Shown: in pieces, positions 16,824 to 26,126 of the stretch
Numbering within the stretch: the first letter of the stretch is position 1
Layout: each line of letters begins with the position of its first letter
Assembly (NCBI RefSeq): GCF_001421515.1
Contig: NZ_LMKM01000005.1
Location: 62,609-126,608 of the forward strand
Origin: Pedobacter sp. Leaf216
Lineage (GTDB): Bacteria; Bacteroidota; Bacteroidia; Sphingobacteriales; Sphingobacteriaceae
Reading direction: 5' to 3'
DNA length: 64,000 nucleotides
Notes under the pieces: generated by a model
Database searches by the model: none
The model's input: only the letters and a program-made list of their open reading frames with translations
Told to the model about the DNA's origin: nothing
Position numbers and translations under genes: made by a program

Positions 16824-19520
16824 ATGAGTCTGGAAAAATATGTTGCCAAGCGTGATTTCTCTAAAACTGCCGAGCCTAAATCGGGTAAAAGCAATGATCG
16901 GAATAAGTTACATTTTGTGATTCAAAAACATGATGCATCCCGTTTGCACTATGATTTCAGACTCGAAATGGACGGTGTATTAAAAAGTTGGGCCGTACCA
17001 AAGGGCCCATCAACCGATCCAAAAAACAAGCGTTTAGCCATGATGGTAGAAGACCATCCTTATGATTATAAAGATTTCGAAGGCATTATCCCTCAGGGCG
17101 AATATGGTGGCGGAACAGTTATTGTATGGGATGAAGGCACTTATGAGCCTATTGAAGCCATTAAGGGGAAAAAAGCACAGGAGAAGCATCTTTTGGGCCA
17201 GTTAAAAGATGGCTCATTAAAAATAAAATTGAATGGAGAGAAGCTTCGCGGAGAATTTGCTCTTGTTAAAACCCATGGCATGGGCGAAAACGGCTGGTTG
17301 CTAATTAAACATAAAGATGATTATGCCTCTACAAAAGATATAACAAAAGAAGATAAATCTGTTCTTTCGGGAAAAACCATTGAAAAAATGGAGAAAACAT
17401 CAGATAAAGTTTGGAAAGAAGGAAAAGAGCAGAATTTGAAACCCGAAAAAAAAAAGACTGAGCAAAATACCACCAAACAAACCAAGCCGGTTGGAGAAGA
17501 AGCTACAGTTGATGTAAAGGCAATACTTAAGAAAGCAACAAAGTCGCCTATTCCAAAAAATATTAAGCCCATGTTGGCCACATTGGTTGATGAGCCATTT
17601 GATGATCCAAACTGGCAATATGAGGTAAAGTGGGACGGTTACCGCGCTTTGGCGTTTATCAATAAAGGTAATGTCGACATATTTTCAAGAAACAATAAAT
17701 CCTTTAACGAAAAATTTTATCCAATCTATGATTTGCTTAAAGATTGGAAAATCAATGCCGTTATAGATGGTGAAATCCTGGTATTAAATGATAAAGGCAT
17801 ATCCAATTTTGGTTCATTACAGAACTGGAGGAGTGAGGCCGATGGAGAACTTGTATTTTATGTTTTCGATATTTTATGGTACGAAGGCAAAAACCTGATG
17901 GAACTTCCTTTGTACCAACGCCAGGCCGTATTAAATGAGGTACTGCCAACTGACGATGACCGTGTGCGTTTAGGGAAAGTTTTTAAAGCAAGTGGCGTTG
18001 ATTTCTTCCATGCCGCTGAAAAAATGGGCTTAGAAGGGATTATTGCTAAAAAAACGGACAGCACCTATGCTACAGACCGAAGATCAAAAGAGTGGCTTAA
18101 AATTAAGGTGCACAAACGGCAGGAAGTGGTAATTGCAGGTTTCACCAAAAACGAAGACACTTCAAAATCATTCAGCTCATTATTGTTAGGGGTATATGAA
18201 AAAGGGAAATTGCAATATGTTGGTAAGGTAGGTACAGGTTTTTCTGATAAATTACAAAAATCAATGATGGAGCAATTTAAACCCCTTATTGTTGATAAAG
18301 CCCCTTTCGAAAGTATTCCCGATGTAAATAAACCTTCACGTTTCAGGCCAAATCCGCCAAAAGCAAAAGCCACCTGGCTTAAGCCTGAACTGGTATGCGA
18401 AGTGGCCTTTACGGAGGTTACTGATGATGGTGTATTCCGACATCCTTCCTTTCAGGGAATGCGCGAAGATAAAAAAGCCAAAGATGTAATCCGCGAGGAA
18501 GAAACAGCAACCGCCGAAATTGTGGCTGACGATAAAAACGATGATCAGCATGCTAAAGCAATTACACCACCAAAAGGAAAGCAGCCCAAAACACTTTTAA
18601 ACCCTAAAGATGAAACTCAGGTAAGAAAAATTAAAGGTCACGAACTGAAGTTTACCAACCTGAGTAAAATTTACTGGCCGGAAGATAAGGTAACTAAAAG
18701 GGACATGTTTAATTACTATTATCAGGTAGCAGAATATATAATGCCTTATTTAAAAGACCGGCCGCAGTCGCTCAACCGCTTTCCCGGAGGCATACATGGC
18801 CCAAGCTTTTATCAAAAGGATGTAAGAGGTAAAGCTCCTGATTGGGTTAAAACCTTTCCATATGAAACCAGTGATGGAGAGAAAAAAGAATATCTGGTTG
18901 GCACAGATGAAGCATCACTGTTATGGATGGCCAGTTTAGGATGTATCGAAATGAATCCCTGGTTTAGCCGTGCGCAAAGTCCAGATAACCCTGATTATTG
19001 TGTTATAGATTTGGATCCCGACAAAAATACCTTTGATCAGGTAATAGAGGCAGCACTCGAAACCAAAAAGGTATTGGATGCCTTGGATGTACCAAGTTTT
19101 TGCAAAACATCAGGTTCAACAGGTATGCACATATATATCCCCTTAAATGCAAAATATAGTTACGATCAAAGTCAGATGTTTGCCAAGATTGTGGTTAACC
19201 TCGTTCACAACCAAATTCCCGATTTTACTTCGCTTGAACGAATGATTGCTGCCCGTAAAGGTAAAATGTATTTAGATTTCTTACAAAACAGGCCAGGGGC
19301 AACCATTGCAGGACCATATTCTTTACGACCAAAAATTGGAGCTACGGTATCTATGCCTTTGCACTGGTATGAAGTAAAACCAGGTTTGAAAATGAAAGAT
19401 TTTAATATTTTTAATGCAATCGACCGTTTAAAAGTTGAAGGCGATTTGTTTAAAGGCGTATTGGGTAAAGGAATCGACCTGAAAAAGGCAATTGGTAAAG
19501 CCAAAAGTGTTTTCGGATAA
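16824..19520 (+). CDS. ligD: Multifunctional non-homologous end-joining DNA ligase LigD
   Basis: 898-residue ATP-dependent ligase for Ku-dependent double-strand break repair. Domain order is 3'-phosphoesterase (about 1-190; H42 and D50 in the LHYDFRLEMDG segment), a charged linker (190-245), adenylation/ligase domain (about 246-560; catalytic lysine K269 in YEVKWDGYRA, then the OB part), a second linker (560-600), and an archaeo-eukaryotic primase-type polymerase domain (about 610-898; metal aspartates in VIDLDPD near residue 728, and KTSGSTGMHIYIPL). This PE-Lig-Pol order is as in Pseudomonas LigD. Ku, its essential partner, is not in this window. Co-transcribed with the DUF3606 gene ten bases upstream. 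Confidence 0.96.
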   Translation: MSLEKYVAKRDFSKTAEPKSGKSNDRNKLHFVIQKHDASRLHYDFRLEMDGVLKSWAVPKGPSTDPKNKRLAMMVEDHPYDYKDFEGIIPQGEYGGGTVIVWDEGTYEPIEAIKGKKAQEKHLLGQLKDGSLKIKLNGEKLRGEFALVKTHGMGENGWLLIKHKDDYASTKDITKEDKSVLSGKTIEKMEKTSDKVWKEGKEQNLKPEKKKTEQNTTKQTKPVGEEATVDVKAILKKATKSPIPKNIKPMLATLVDEPFDDPNWQYEVKWDGYRALAFINKGNVDIFSRNNKSFNEKFYPIYDLLKDWKINAVIDGEILVLNDKGISNFGSLQNWRSEADGELVFYVFDILWYEGKNLMELPLYQRQAVLNEVLPTDDDRVRLGKVFKASGVDFFHAAEKMGLEGIIAKKTDSTYATDRRSKEWLKIKVHKRQEVVIAGFTKNEDTSKSFSSLLLGVYEKGKLQYVGKVGTGFSDKLQKSMMEQFKPLIVDKAPFESIPDVNKPSRFRPNPPKAKATWLKPELVCEVAFTEVTDDGVFRHPSFQGMREDKKAKDVIREEETATAEIVADDKNDDQHAKAITPPKGKQPKTLLNPKDETQVRKIKGHELKFTNLSKIYWPEDKVTKRDMFNYYYQVAEYIMPYLKDRPQSLNRFPGGIHGPSFYQKDVRGKAPDWVKTFPYETSDGEKKEYLVGTDEASLLWMASLGCIEMNPWFSRAQSPDNPDYCVIDLDPDKNTFDQVIEAALETKKVLDALDVPSFCKTSGSTGMHIYIPLNAKYSYDQSQMFAKIVVNLVHNQIPDFTSLERMIAARKGKMYLDFLQNRPGATIAGPYSLRPKIGATVSMPLHWYEVKPGLKMKDFNIFNAIDRLKVEGDLFKGVLGKGIDLKKAIGKAKSVFG

Positions 19521-19545
19521 AACATTAATCTTTTGGACCTTTCCT

Positions 19546-19553
19546 TATATTTG
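19546..19553 (+). promoter_or_regulatory. Candidate -7 promoter box for Dabb gene
   Basis: TATATTTG is a perfect TAnnTTTG match 14 bases before the ATG at 19568, the same geometry as the MarR and MFS promoters in this window. No good -33 element was identified. Confidence 0.4.
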
Positions 19554-19567
19554 AAAAAAATTAAAAA

Positions 19568-19864
19568 ATGATCGCACACCACGTTTTATTCTGGCTTAAA
19601 GCCGATACCACAGATGAGCAAAAAGTTGCTTTTCGCAATAGTTTACAAACATTAGAAAACATTGAAGTTGTTAAAACTTTTCACATTGGCGTACCTGCAC
19701 CAATTGAGCGCGCTGTGGTAGATACCACTTATACCTTTAGCCTGTTATTGTTGTTTAACGATCTGGCTGCACATGATGTTTACCAGGTACACCCTTTGCA
19801 CAAGGCTTTCTTGGATGAATTTAAGGTTTATTTTGATAAGGTGATCATTTACGACGCCGCCTAA
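19568..19864 (+). CDS. Dabb (stress-responsive A/B barrel) domain protein
   Basis: 98 residues covering a single dimeric alpha/beta-barrel Dabb domain: IAHHVLFWLKADTTDEQ at the start and the typical YQVHPLHKAFLDEF segment with HP and the late F positions. No signal peptide, so cytoplasmic. The family ranges from plant stress proteins to polyketide cyclase-like enzymes, and the biochemical role here is unknown. It has its own -7 box and a strong terminator. Confidence 0.85.
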   Translation: MIAHHVLFWLKADTTDEQKVAFRNSLQTLENIEVVKTFHIGVPAPIERAVVDTTYTFSLLLLFNDLAAHDVYQVHPLHKAFLDEFKVYFDKVIIYDAA

Positions 19865-19870
19865 ATAGAA

Positions 19871-19898
19871 TGCCTCCGAACAATTCGGAGGCATTTTT
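19871..19898 (+). terminator. Terminator after Dabb gene
   Basis: TGCCTCCGAA and TTCGGAGGCA make a perfect ten-pair stem with a CAA loop, followed by TTTTT, starting six bases after the stop codon. Confidence 0.92.
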
Positions 19899-20031
19899 GC
19901 TTAATGCGTTTTCCGCTATAATTGCTGACAAAAGCTACCAATTTGTATCCCTGTTACTTAATAATAAGTAATTTGTGATCCTTCAAAACCAAAATCTTTA
20001 TGATTGCGTAAATATTTCAAATGGCAATCTC

Positions 20032-20229
20032 ATGGAAAAAAACCCTACATTAATTAAAAGAGCATCTATTAGCGTAAATCTCTTGGATAGTATTAGAATA
20101 GGCGATTTATTAGCTGATGAATATGGAAAATCAGGTAAGGTTTGTGAAATCGAAAAGATTAAACGCCATGGCGAATTTTATTATTATTTTAAACTGCTCA
20201 AATCAGGTACCATACTGATTATTCTTTAG
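20032..20229 (+). CDS. Small hypothetical protein
   Basis: 65 residues from the ATG at 20032 (MEKNPTLIKRASISVNL). A longer frame from a GTG at 19975 is less likely. Soluble, mixed beta-strand pattern (RIGDLLADEYGKSGKVCEIEKI, then FYYYFKLLKSGTI) that might be a small SH3-like or KOW-like barrel. No family recognised. It precedes the exported beta-trefoil gene by 38 bases. Confidence 0.45.
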   Translation: MEKNPTLIKRASISVNLLDSIRIGDLLADEYGKSGKVCEIEKIKRHGEFYYYFKLLKSGTILIIL

Positions 20230-20267
20230 TACTCAATTCAGCTTAACAAATTAATTATATTAGCGTT

Positions 20268-20762
20268 ATGAGAAAATATCTTTTAGCAATTGGTTTTGTA
20301 TTGCTAATTAATTATGCTGGTATAGCGCAAACCATAAAAGGGAATTACGCTATAAAAAATGTTCAAACCGGGCAATTGCTGAGGGTAAAAGATGCCAGCA
20401 ATAAAAATGGAACACCTTTAGTGGCTTACGATCCGCAGAATTGGAAATGTATGACCTGGAATTTTATCAACGTAGAAGGAAATAACTACCACTTAAAAAA
20501 TCTATTAACCGGAAAAACCTTTCAACCCAAGCAAGCTGATATTGCTTTGGAAGAACAGCCTTTAGCTTTAGGAAATAATAAGCAGCAATATGAATTTGAG
20601 CCTGCCGGAAAAGATACTTACCTGATTAAGCTTAAGGGAACTGAGTTGTACCTCACACCTGAAGATAAAGAAGGGAAAAGCAATTCTGCCATTATTCTGG
20701 CGAAAAAATCAAATACAAAAGACCAGCAATGGACAATCTATGCACAATCTCCCACCATGTAA
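20268..20762 (+). CDS. Exported RICIN-type beta-trefoil protein
   Basis: 164 residues with a Sec signal peptide (ends NYAGIAQ). The mature part is a ricin B-like beta-trefoil: GNYAIKNVQTGQLLRV, a middle repeat WNFINVEGNNYHLKNLLTG and a third ending DQQWTIYAQ, giving QxW-like positions. Such domains usually bind sugars, so a periplasmic or surface carbohydrate-binding role is inferred. No catalytic module is attached. It ends against a bidirectional terminator shared with the convergent TonB receptor gene. Confidence 0.75.
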   Translation: MRKYLLAIGFVLLINYAGIAQTIKGNYAIKNVQTGQLLRVKDASNKNGTPLVAYDPQNWKCMTWNFINVEGNNYHLKNLLTGKTFQPKQADIALEEQPLALGNNKQQYEFEPAGKDTYLIKLKGTELYLTPEDKEGKSNSAIILAKKSNTKDQQWTIYAQSPTM

Positions 20763-20766
20763 AACT

Positions 20767-20803
20767 AAAAAAGCTTCAAATCTACCGATCTGAAGCTTTT
20801 TTT
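20767..20803. terminator. Bidirectional terminator between beta-trefoil and TonB receptor genes
   Basis: AAAAAGCTTCA and TGAAGCTTTTT flank a 12-base loop. The A-run on one side and T-run on the other let it serve both convergent genes. Confidence 0.85.
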
Positions 20804-20818
20804 AATTGTTTGTAATGC

Positions 20819-23320
20819 TTAAAATTTATAAGATAAAGTTGTCGTAAACTGGCGTGGTGGAATTGGATTCACACTGTAGTTTTCATGCACAAAATAGTTT
20901 AGCTCGTTGGTAATGTTAGAAATCTTTGCCAACAATGAAATTTTTCTCCAGTTGTAACCGGCAGATAAATCGAAAGTGGTAAAAGCACTTAACGGAATTA
21001 ACCTGCTGTATGCTTGTATTTTTGTGTCGTTATAGCCACCATTACGTGCACCTGTGTAATAAGCTGAAGCACCTAGTTTTAAACCTTTAACACTTCCTTC
21101 CTGGAAAGTATAAAATAAGGTGCCGTTGGCTGTGTTTTTGGTAGAACCAACCAATCTTTGGCCTTCTATTACACCACCCAATGTAACTGTTCTTGTATCG
21201 TTTGGCTTTGTAGGTGTTGGTGCTGGTACGGTAAAAACTGTTTTATCCCGGGTTTCGGTGTAGCGGATAAAGTTATAGCTATAACCAGCTATAAAGTTTA
21301 ATCCTTTAACAATAGTACCGGTAATATCAAGTTCCAAACCATCACTCAATGATTTTCCGCTAAGTTCTTTGATGTTTGTATCACCATTTGGTGCGCCTTG
21401 AGCATTAATTAACGCTTGCTGTGCAAATTTATCATTGGCAATTCTGTACCAGGTTAAATTAACCGATAACCTGCCTTTAAACAGATCGTTTTTAACACCA
21501 GCCTCATATTGCTGCAACGTTGATGGGTCTAAAGGGGCTAAATTAATATCCGTTCCGGTATTTTGAACAAAATTGCTCGAATAACTGGCATAAATAGACG
21601 TAGTTTTTAATGGTTGGTAAATTAAACCAAATTTTGGAGTAAAAGCACTTTCAACTTTAGAATTATTTAAGCTGTTTACACTTAAAGTTTGTACACCTGT
21701 TGCTAAAGTTGTTGTAACCGTTCTTGGTGTTTTTTGGAAAGTATAGCGTACACCTGCAAGTACTTTAAACTGATCAGTTATTGAAACTAAATCCTGTACA
21801 AAAGCTCCCATGCGGTATAATGGAGCAAATACTTCCGAAATTGTATTAACTGTAGGCTCAATTCCTGAACCGTAATAAGTAGAAGGATCAAGTAAGTTTA
21901 CATTACCATAATTGAAACTGGTTAAGTTATTGTTGAATGTAAACCCGCCACTTGTAGTGCGCGATTGATCAGCATCTGCACCAACCAATAAAGTATGGGT
22001 AATGTTTCCGGTTTTAAAATAACCATTTAAGTTTATCTGCTCATTATAAGTAAACTCTTTCGTTTTAGAGCGGGTTACATTACGGGCAGCAAAGCCATAA
22101 GGAAGCGGATTTGTAGCTACTTTAGTATCTGCAAACGGGCGTTCAGCACTAAAATAATTACGGTTGTACGATTGTAAGTTGGCCAGTATGTTCAGCTTCC
22201 AATTGTCATTAAATTTATGGTTTATGTTTAGCTGCGAAGTAACTGTGTTTGTTTTATTGTATGCCCATGGCGCATTTACAAAAGCTTTACGGCCTATATC
22301 TGCAATCTGATTTTCAACCGTTCCTATACCAAAATCGGGTGTCATATTGCTCTTTAAATAGTCGCCTTGTAATAAGATGTCTGTTTTATCGCTAATTTTA
22401 TAAAGTAAAGATGGATTAACATAAATCCGGTTAGAATTTACGCTGTTTCTAAAACTGGCCGCATCTTCATAAGTACCAATTACCCTGAAAGCTAAATTTT
22501 TGGTAATCGGGCCGTAAATATCTGCTGTAGGTTTGTACATGTCGTAGCTCCCTGCACGCATGGAAACTTCACCACCATACTCAAATTTTGGTTTTTTTGT
22601 TACCAAATTAACTACTGCTCCACCGCTTACACCACCATAAAGCAATGCTGCGCTTCCTTTTAAAACCTCAACCGATTCTAATGTACTGGTTTCGGGCATG
22701 CCACCACTGGTTGCACGAGAGCCATTTTTAAATACGTTGTTTGCACCTAAACTATAACCGCGGGCAAAAAAAGTTTCGCCACTCACTGAACCACGGTTTT
22801 CACCAAAAGCAACCCCGTTTACATTTTTAAGCACATCGCTTAAGCGGTTGGCTTGTATATCGGTAATCACCTGGTTTCCGATAATCTGTACGGCTTGTGG
22901 TAAATCCATTGGTGCAATTGCTATTTTACCCAGGTTTACCGGCTTTCTGTTGGGTGTTTTGTAACCATTAATGGCAACCTCATTTAATTGTGAAGAAGAT
23001 TCGGCAATGGTAAAATCAGCATTTACGTTTTGGCCAGCTGTAATGGTGATTGATTTTTCTTGCGCAGCTATTCCAATAGCTGATGTTTTAATGGTGTATG
23101 TGCCCGGAGCTATATTTTTGATGGTAAAATTACCTTTTTCATCAGTTTGAGTAGTTTTGTTTGTGTTTTTTAATCCAACACTTACATATCCGGCCGGATT
23201 GCCATCACTTGTTTTAATGGTACCGGAAACCGATCCGTTTTTAGTTTGTGCCATTGTAGTTACTGCGAAGAACAGAAACAAGGCTATAAAATTTAAAAAG
23301 AAGGTATATTTTCTATTCAT
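20819..23320 (-). CDS. TonB-dependent siderophore receptor
   Basis: 833-residue outer-membrane receptor. Signal peptide 1-24 (ends TTMAQ); carboxypeptidase-regulatory-like beta domain (about 29-110) typical of Bacteroidota; plug domain (about 135-245) with LSDVLKNVNGVAFGENRG and LESVEVLKGSAALLYGG; then a 22-strand barrel ending in the terminal aromatic YKF. The plug and barrel follow the FhuA/FecA-like siderophore receptor pattern, not SusC. It probably imports a ferric siderophore using TonB energy. The gene stands alone with a 7-3-7 palindrome about 68 bases upstream of its start that could be an iron-responsive site; the ligand is unknown. Confidence 0.9.
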   Translation of the reverse strand: MNRKYTFFLNFIALFLFFAVTTMAQTKNGSVSGTIKTSDGNPAGYVSVGLKNTNKTTQTDEKGNFTIKNIAPGTYTIKTSAIGIAAQEKSITITAGQNVNADFTIAESSSQLNEVAINGYKTPNRKPVNLGKIAIAPMDLPQAVQIIGNQVITDIQANRLSDVLKNVNGVAFGENRGSVSGETFFARGYSLGANNVFKNGSRATSGGMPETSTLESVEVLKGSAALLYGGVSGGAVVNLVTKKPKFEYGGEVSMRAGSYDMYKPTADIYGPITKNLAFRVIGTYEDAASFRNSVNSNRIYVNPSLLYKISDKTDILLQGDYLKSNMTPDFGIGTVENQIADIGRKAFVNAPWAYNKTNTVTSQLNINHKFNDNWKLNILANLQSYNRNYFSAERPFADTKVATNPLPYGFAARNVTRSKTKEFTYNEQINLNGYFKTGNITHTLLVGADADQSRTTSGGFTFNNNLTSFNYGNVNLLDPSTYYGSGIEPTVNTISEVFAPLYRMGAFVQDLVSITDQFKVLAGVRYTFQKTPRTVTTTLATGVQTLSVNSLNNSKVESAFTPKFGLIYQPLKTTSIYASYSSNFVQNTGTDINLAPLDPSTLQQYEAGVKNDLFKGRLSVNLTWYRIANDKFAQQALINAQGAPNGDTNIKELSGKSLSDGLELDITGTIVKGLNFIAGYSYNFIRYTETRDKTVFTVPAPTPTKPNDTRTVTLGGVIEGQRLVGSTKNTANGTLFYTFQEGSVKGLKLGASAYYTGARNGGYNDTKIQAYSRLIPLSAFTTFDLSAGYNWRKISLLAKISNITNELNYFVHENYSVNPIPPRQFTTTLSYKF

Positions 23321-23387
23321 TTTTATTTAGATTAATTCTTAGTTGGCGCAAAGGAACTATTTTTGACGCGGATTATCAAAATTATTT

Positions 23388-23404
23388 TTATTTATTCTAA
23401 ATAA
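23388..23404. promoter_or_regulatory. Palindromic candidate operator upstream of TonB receptor
   Basis: TTATTTA-TTC-TAAATAA is a perfect 7-3-7 inverted repeat, 68 bases upstream of the receptor start (minus strand). It is not the enterobacterial Fur consensus, but could bind a Fur- or Crp-like regulator. It also lies between two divergent genes. Confidence 0.35.
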
Positions 23405-23457
23405 GATTAAAACATTAGTCTGTATTAAAAAACACGCTATGTGGTGGAATGCGTATA

Positions 23458-23471
23458 TTAGAATGTTCTAA
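23458..23471. promoter_or_regulatory. Short inverted repeat before DUF3095 gene
   Basis: TTAGAA-TG-TTCTAA is a perfect 6-2-6 repeat ending nine bases before the ATG at 23480, where a bound repressor or a leader hairpin could block expression. Function is inference. Confidence 0.3.
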
Positions 23472-23479
23472 ATCGAATT

Positions 23480-24649
23480 ATGCCAAGTAATCAAGACCAT
23501 TTTTATTCAAATCTTGCTGTAAATAAAATTCCTCTAGCGCAGTTATTGCTAAAAAATAACTTGTTTAAGGAAATACCTGAAGATTGGCATGTAATTATTA
23601 CCGATATAAAAAGTTCAACCGTGGCTGTTAATTCGGGGCTGCACGAAACCGTAAATTTAATTGCTACAGGAAGTATTGTTACAGTGCTCAACATTGCTTT
23701 TAAGGCCAATATTCTTGTTCCTTTTTTCTTCGGTGGTGATGGAGCCACATTTATTGTTCCGGCCAGTATGGTAGCTGAGGTAATGAAATCCTTGTTGAAA
23801 TACCAGGAAAACACCCTGCAAAATTTTAATCTTGATTTAAGGGCCGGAATTGTTGCAGTAGAAAAAATATACCATAAAGGCCATCAACTTAAAATCAGCA
23901 GATACAGCAATTCAGGAACACTTTCCATTCCCATTGTTTTAGGCGATGGACTTGCCTATGCAGAGCAAATTATCAAGGGAGATGATTACCTTTTATCTGG
24001 CCATGATCCATCAAGCGATGAAATAGATTTAAGCGGTATGCAGTGCCGCTGGGACAAAATTGAACCACCCGAAAATAGTGAAGAGGTGGTAACACTTATC
24101 GTAATTGCACAAAAATGTGCTGAACAAGCAGAAGTGTTTAGTAAAGTTATTCGTCATCTCGATCAGATTTATGGTACCGCAGAAAAACGGCAGCCAATTT
24201 CTGTATCGAAACTTATTTTTAGAACCAGCTTTAATAGTTTGGGTAAAGAGATGAAACACCGTTTAGGTAAGGTTAAAATTTTCGAATTAATTAAATCCTG
24301 GTTCATCAATGTTTATGGCTACATCTACTTTAGAACCGAAAGCGGTAAAAATTACCTGAAACAACTGGTAGAAATGTCGGATACATTGGTAATTGACGGA
24401 AGAATTAATACGGTGATTACCGGAACAGAAAAACAGCGTTTGGCATTGCAGAAAGAATTGGATAAAATTGAAAAAGATGGCCGTATTTTATATGCCCTTT
24501 ATGTAAGTGGCGAATCGATTATGTCGTGCTATGTTAGGGATTTAGATGATGATCACATTCATTTTGTTGATGGTGCTGAGGGAGGTTATACGCAGGCCGC
24601 CAGTGTGTTGAAACAAAAAATAAAGGATAAATTGGTTACAACTGAATAG
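23480..24649 (+). CDS. DUF3095 family protein with nucleotidyl-cyclase-like N-terminal half
   Basis: 389 residues, no signal peptide. The N-terminal half looks like a class III cyclase/GGDEF-type palm: D42 in VIITDIKSST and D87 in FFFGGDGATF occupy the places of the two metal-binding aspartates in cyclases. The segment LDLRAGIVAVEKIYHKGH follows, as in DUF3095. The C-terminal half (about 230-389) is a separate domain of unknown role ending in VLKQKIKDK. Whether it makes a cyclic nucleotide is not known. A Crp-like regulator is encoded 8 kb away, but nothing links the two. Divergent from the TonB receptor gene. Confidence 0.8.
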   Translation: MPSNQDHFYSNLAVNKIPLAQLLLKNNLFKEIPEDWHVIITDIKSSTVAVNSGLHETVNLIATGSIVTVLNIAFKANILVPFFFGGDGATFIVPASMVAEVMKSLLKYQENTLQNFNLDLRAGIVAVEKIYHKGHQLKISRYSNSGTLSIPIVLGDGLAYAEQIIKGDDYLLSGHDPSSDEIDLSGMQCRWDKIEPPENSEEVVTLIVIAQKCAEQAEVFSKVIRHLDQIYGTAEKRQPISVSKLIFRTSFNSLGKEMKHRLGKVKIFELIKSWFINVYGYIYFRTESGKNYLKQLVEMSDTLVIDGRINTVITGTEKQRLALQKELDKIEKDGRILYALYVSGESIMSCYVRDLDDDHIHFVDGAEGGYTQAASVLKQKIKDKLVTTE

Positions 24650-24742
24650 ATTTTGGAAAAACCCGGCTAAGATCAATCATTCCATATAGCAGGAATATTC
24701 AAATAAAAAACACAATCTCAAATGCTTATTTGTTGTTATCAA

Positions 24743-26116
24743 ATGAGCATTTCATCGGTAAACCCTGTAAATGGGGCAATCATTAAAACCTATCAGGAAG
24801 ATTCGGAAGAATCAATCAGTCAGAAAATAGAGCAGGTTCATCAATCCTGGCTAAAATATAAAGATACAGACTTTAAAAGTCGCGGCAATTTACTCTTGCA
24901 GGTATCTAAACTATTAATTGAGCGTAAAAACCACCTGGCCGAACTTATGGCCTTAGAAATGGGAAAACCATTAAAAGATGGTATGGCTGAGGTACTTAAA
25001 TGTGCATCGGTTTGTGAGTATTATGCTAAAAATGGAGCTGAATTCCTTTCCGATCAGGTAGTTAAAACAAGTGCAGCCAAAAGTTATGTCAGTTTTCAAC
25101 CCATAGGGGTAGTGCTGGCCATTATGCCATGGAATTTTCCTTTTTGGCAAGTGTTCCGGTTTTTAGCCCCTGCACTAATGGCCGGCAATTGCGGCGTTTT
25201 AAAACATTCTTCGGGCGTTACCGACTGCGCAATCGAGATTGAAAAAGTAATCGTAGATGCAGGTTTTCCAGCCAATGTATTTAAAACACTGGTTTGCAGT
25301 AGCAAAGCCATACCGAAAGTAATCGAAAATCCATACATCAAAGCAGTTACCCTAACGGGAAGTACCGAAGCTGGACAAAAAGTAGCTGAACAGGCCGGGC
25401 AATTAATTAAAAAAACTGTTTTAGAACTAGGTGGGAGCGACCCTTACCTCATTTTAGCAGATGCTGACTTAGAAAAAGCAGCCAAAATTTGTGCTAATGC
25501 CAGGTTAATCAATAACGGCCAAAGTTGTATTGCGGCCAAAAGATTCATTGTGGTAAAATCTGTTGCCGAAAAATTTACACAACTGTTTAAAATAGAAATG
25601 GAAAGTAAAACAACTGGCGACCCATTAAGGGAGGAAAATGATTTGGGACCAATGGCTCGAGCAGAGCTGCGGGATGAATTGCATCAACAAGTTTTGAAAA
25701 GCATTGAACAAGGCGCAAAATGCATTTTAGGTGGTGAAATTCCAAAAATGGATGGCAAACATGCTTATTACCAGCCAACAATATTAGTTGACGTTACAAA
25801 GGGCGTACTGGCTTATCATGAAGAGATATTCGGGCCTGTAGCCGCTGTTATCACCGCAGAAGATACTGAAGATGCCATCAATATTGCAAATGATACCAAT
25901 TTCGGATTGGGTGCAGCTGTTTTTACAGAAAATTTGGAACTGGCGGAAGATATTGCCAGGAACAAACTGGCCGCTGGTTCTTGTTTCGTAAATGAGGGAG
26001 TGAAATCTGATCCGGCTTTGCCTTTTGGTGGCATTAACCAATCTGGTTATGGTCGCGAATTGGGAATGTTTGGCATCCATGAATTTGTAAATATTAAAAC
26101 TGTTTATATTAAATAA
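24743..26116 (+). CDS. NAD(P)-dependent succinate-semialdehyde dehydrogenase-type aldehyde dehydrogenase
   Basis: 457 residues from the ATG at 24743. An upstream in-frame ATG at 24722 adds seven residues (MLICCYQ) that the family lacks. Key aldehyde dehydrogenase residues are present: N131 in PWNFP, K154 in LKHSS, E228 in LELGG and the nucleophile C262 in NNGQSCIAAKRF. The sequence PIGVVLAIMPWNFPFWQVFRF resembles the E. coli Sad/YneI clade of short SSADH enzymes, so oxidation of succinate semialdehyde or related aldehydes is likely. It is followed after ten bases by a quinone-reductase-like gene on the same strand, a probable operon. Confidence 0.9.
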   Translation: MSISSVNPVNGAIIKTYQEDSEESISQKIEQVHQSWLKYKDTDFKSRGNLLLQVSKLLIERKNHLAELMALEMGKPLKDGMAEVLKCASVCEYYAKNGAEFLSDQVVKTSAAKSYVSFQPIGVVLAIMPWNFPFWQVFRFLAPALMAGNCGVLKHSSGVTDCAIEIEKVIVDAGFPANVFKTLVCSSKAIPKVIENPYIKAVTLTGSTEAGQKVAEQAGQLIKKTVLELGGSDPYLILADADLEKAAKICANARLINNGQSCIAAKRFIVVKSVAEKFTQLFKIEMESKTTGDPLREENDLGPMARAELRDELHQQVLKSIEQGAKCILGGEIPKMDGKHAYYQPTILVDVTKGVLAYHEEIFGPVAAVITAEDTEDAINIANDTNFGLGAAVFTENLELAEDIARNKLAAGSCFVNEGVKSDPALPFGGINQSGYGRELGMFGIHEFVNIKTVYIK

Positions 26117-26126
26117 TTGAATACAT

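Noticed and set aside
23388..23404. Classical Fur box upstream of the siderophore receptor
   Set aside because: The 7-3-7 palindrome does not match the Fur consensus built on GATAAT; kept only as a generic operator candidate.
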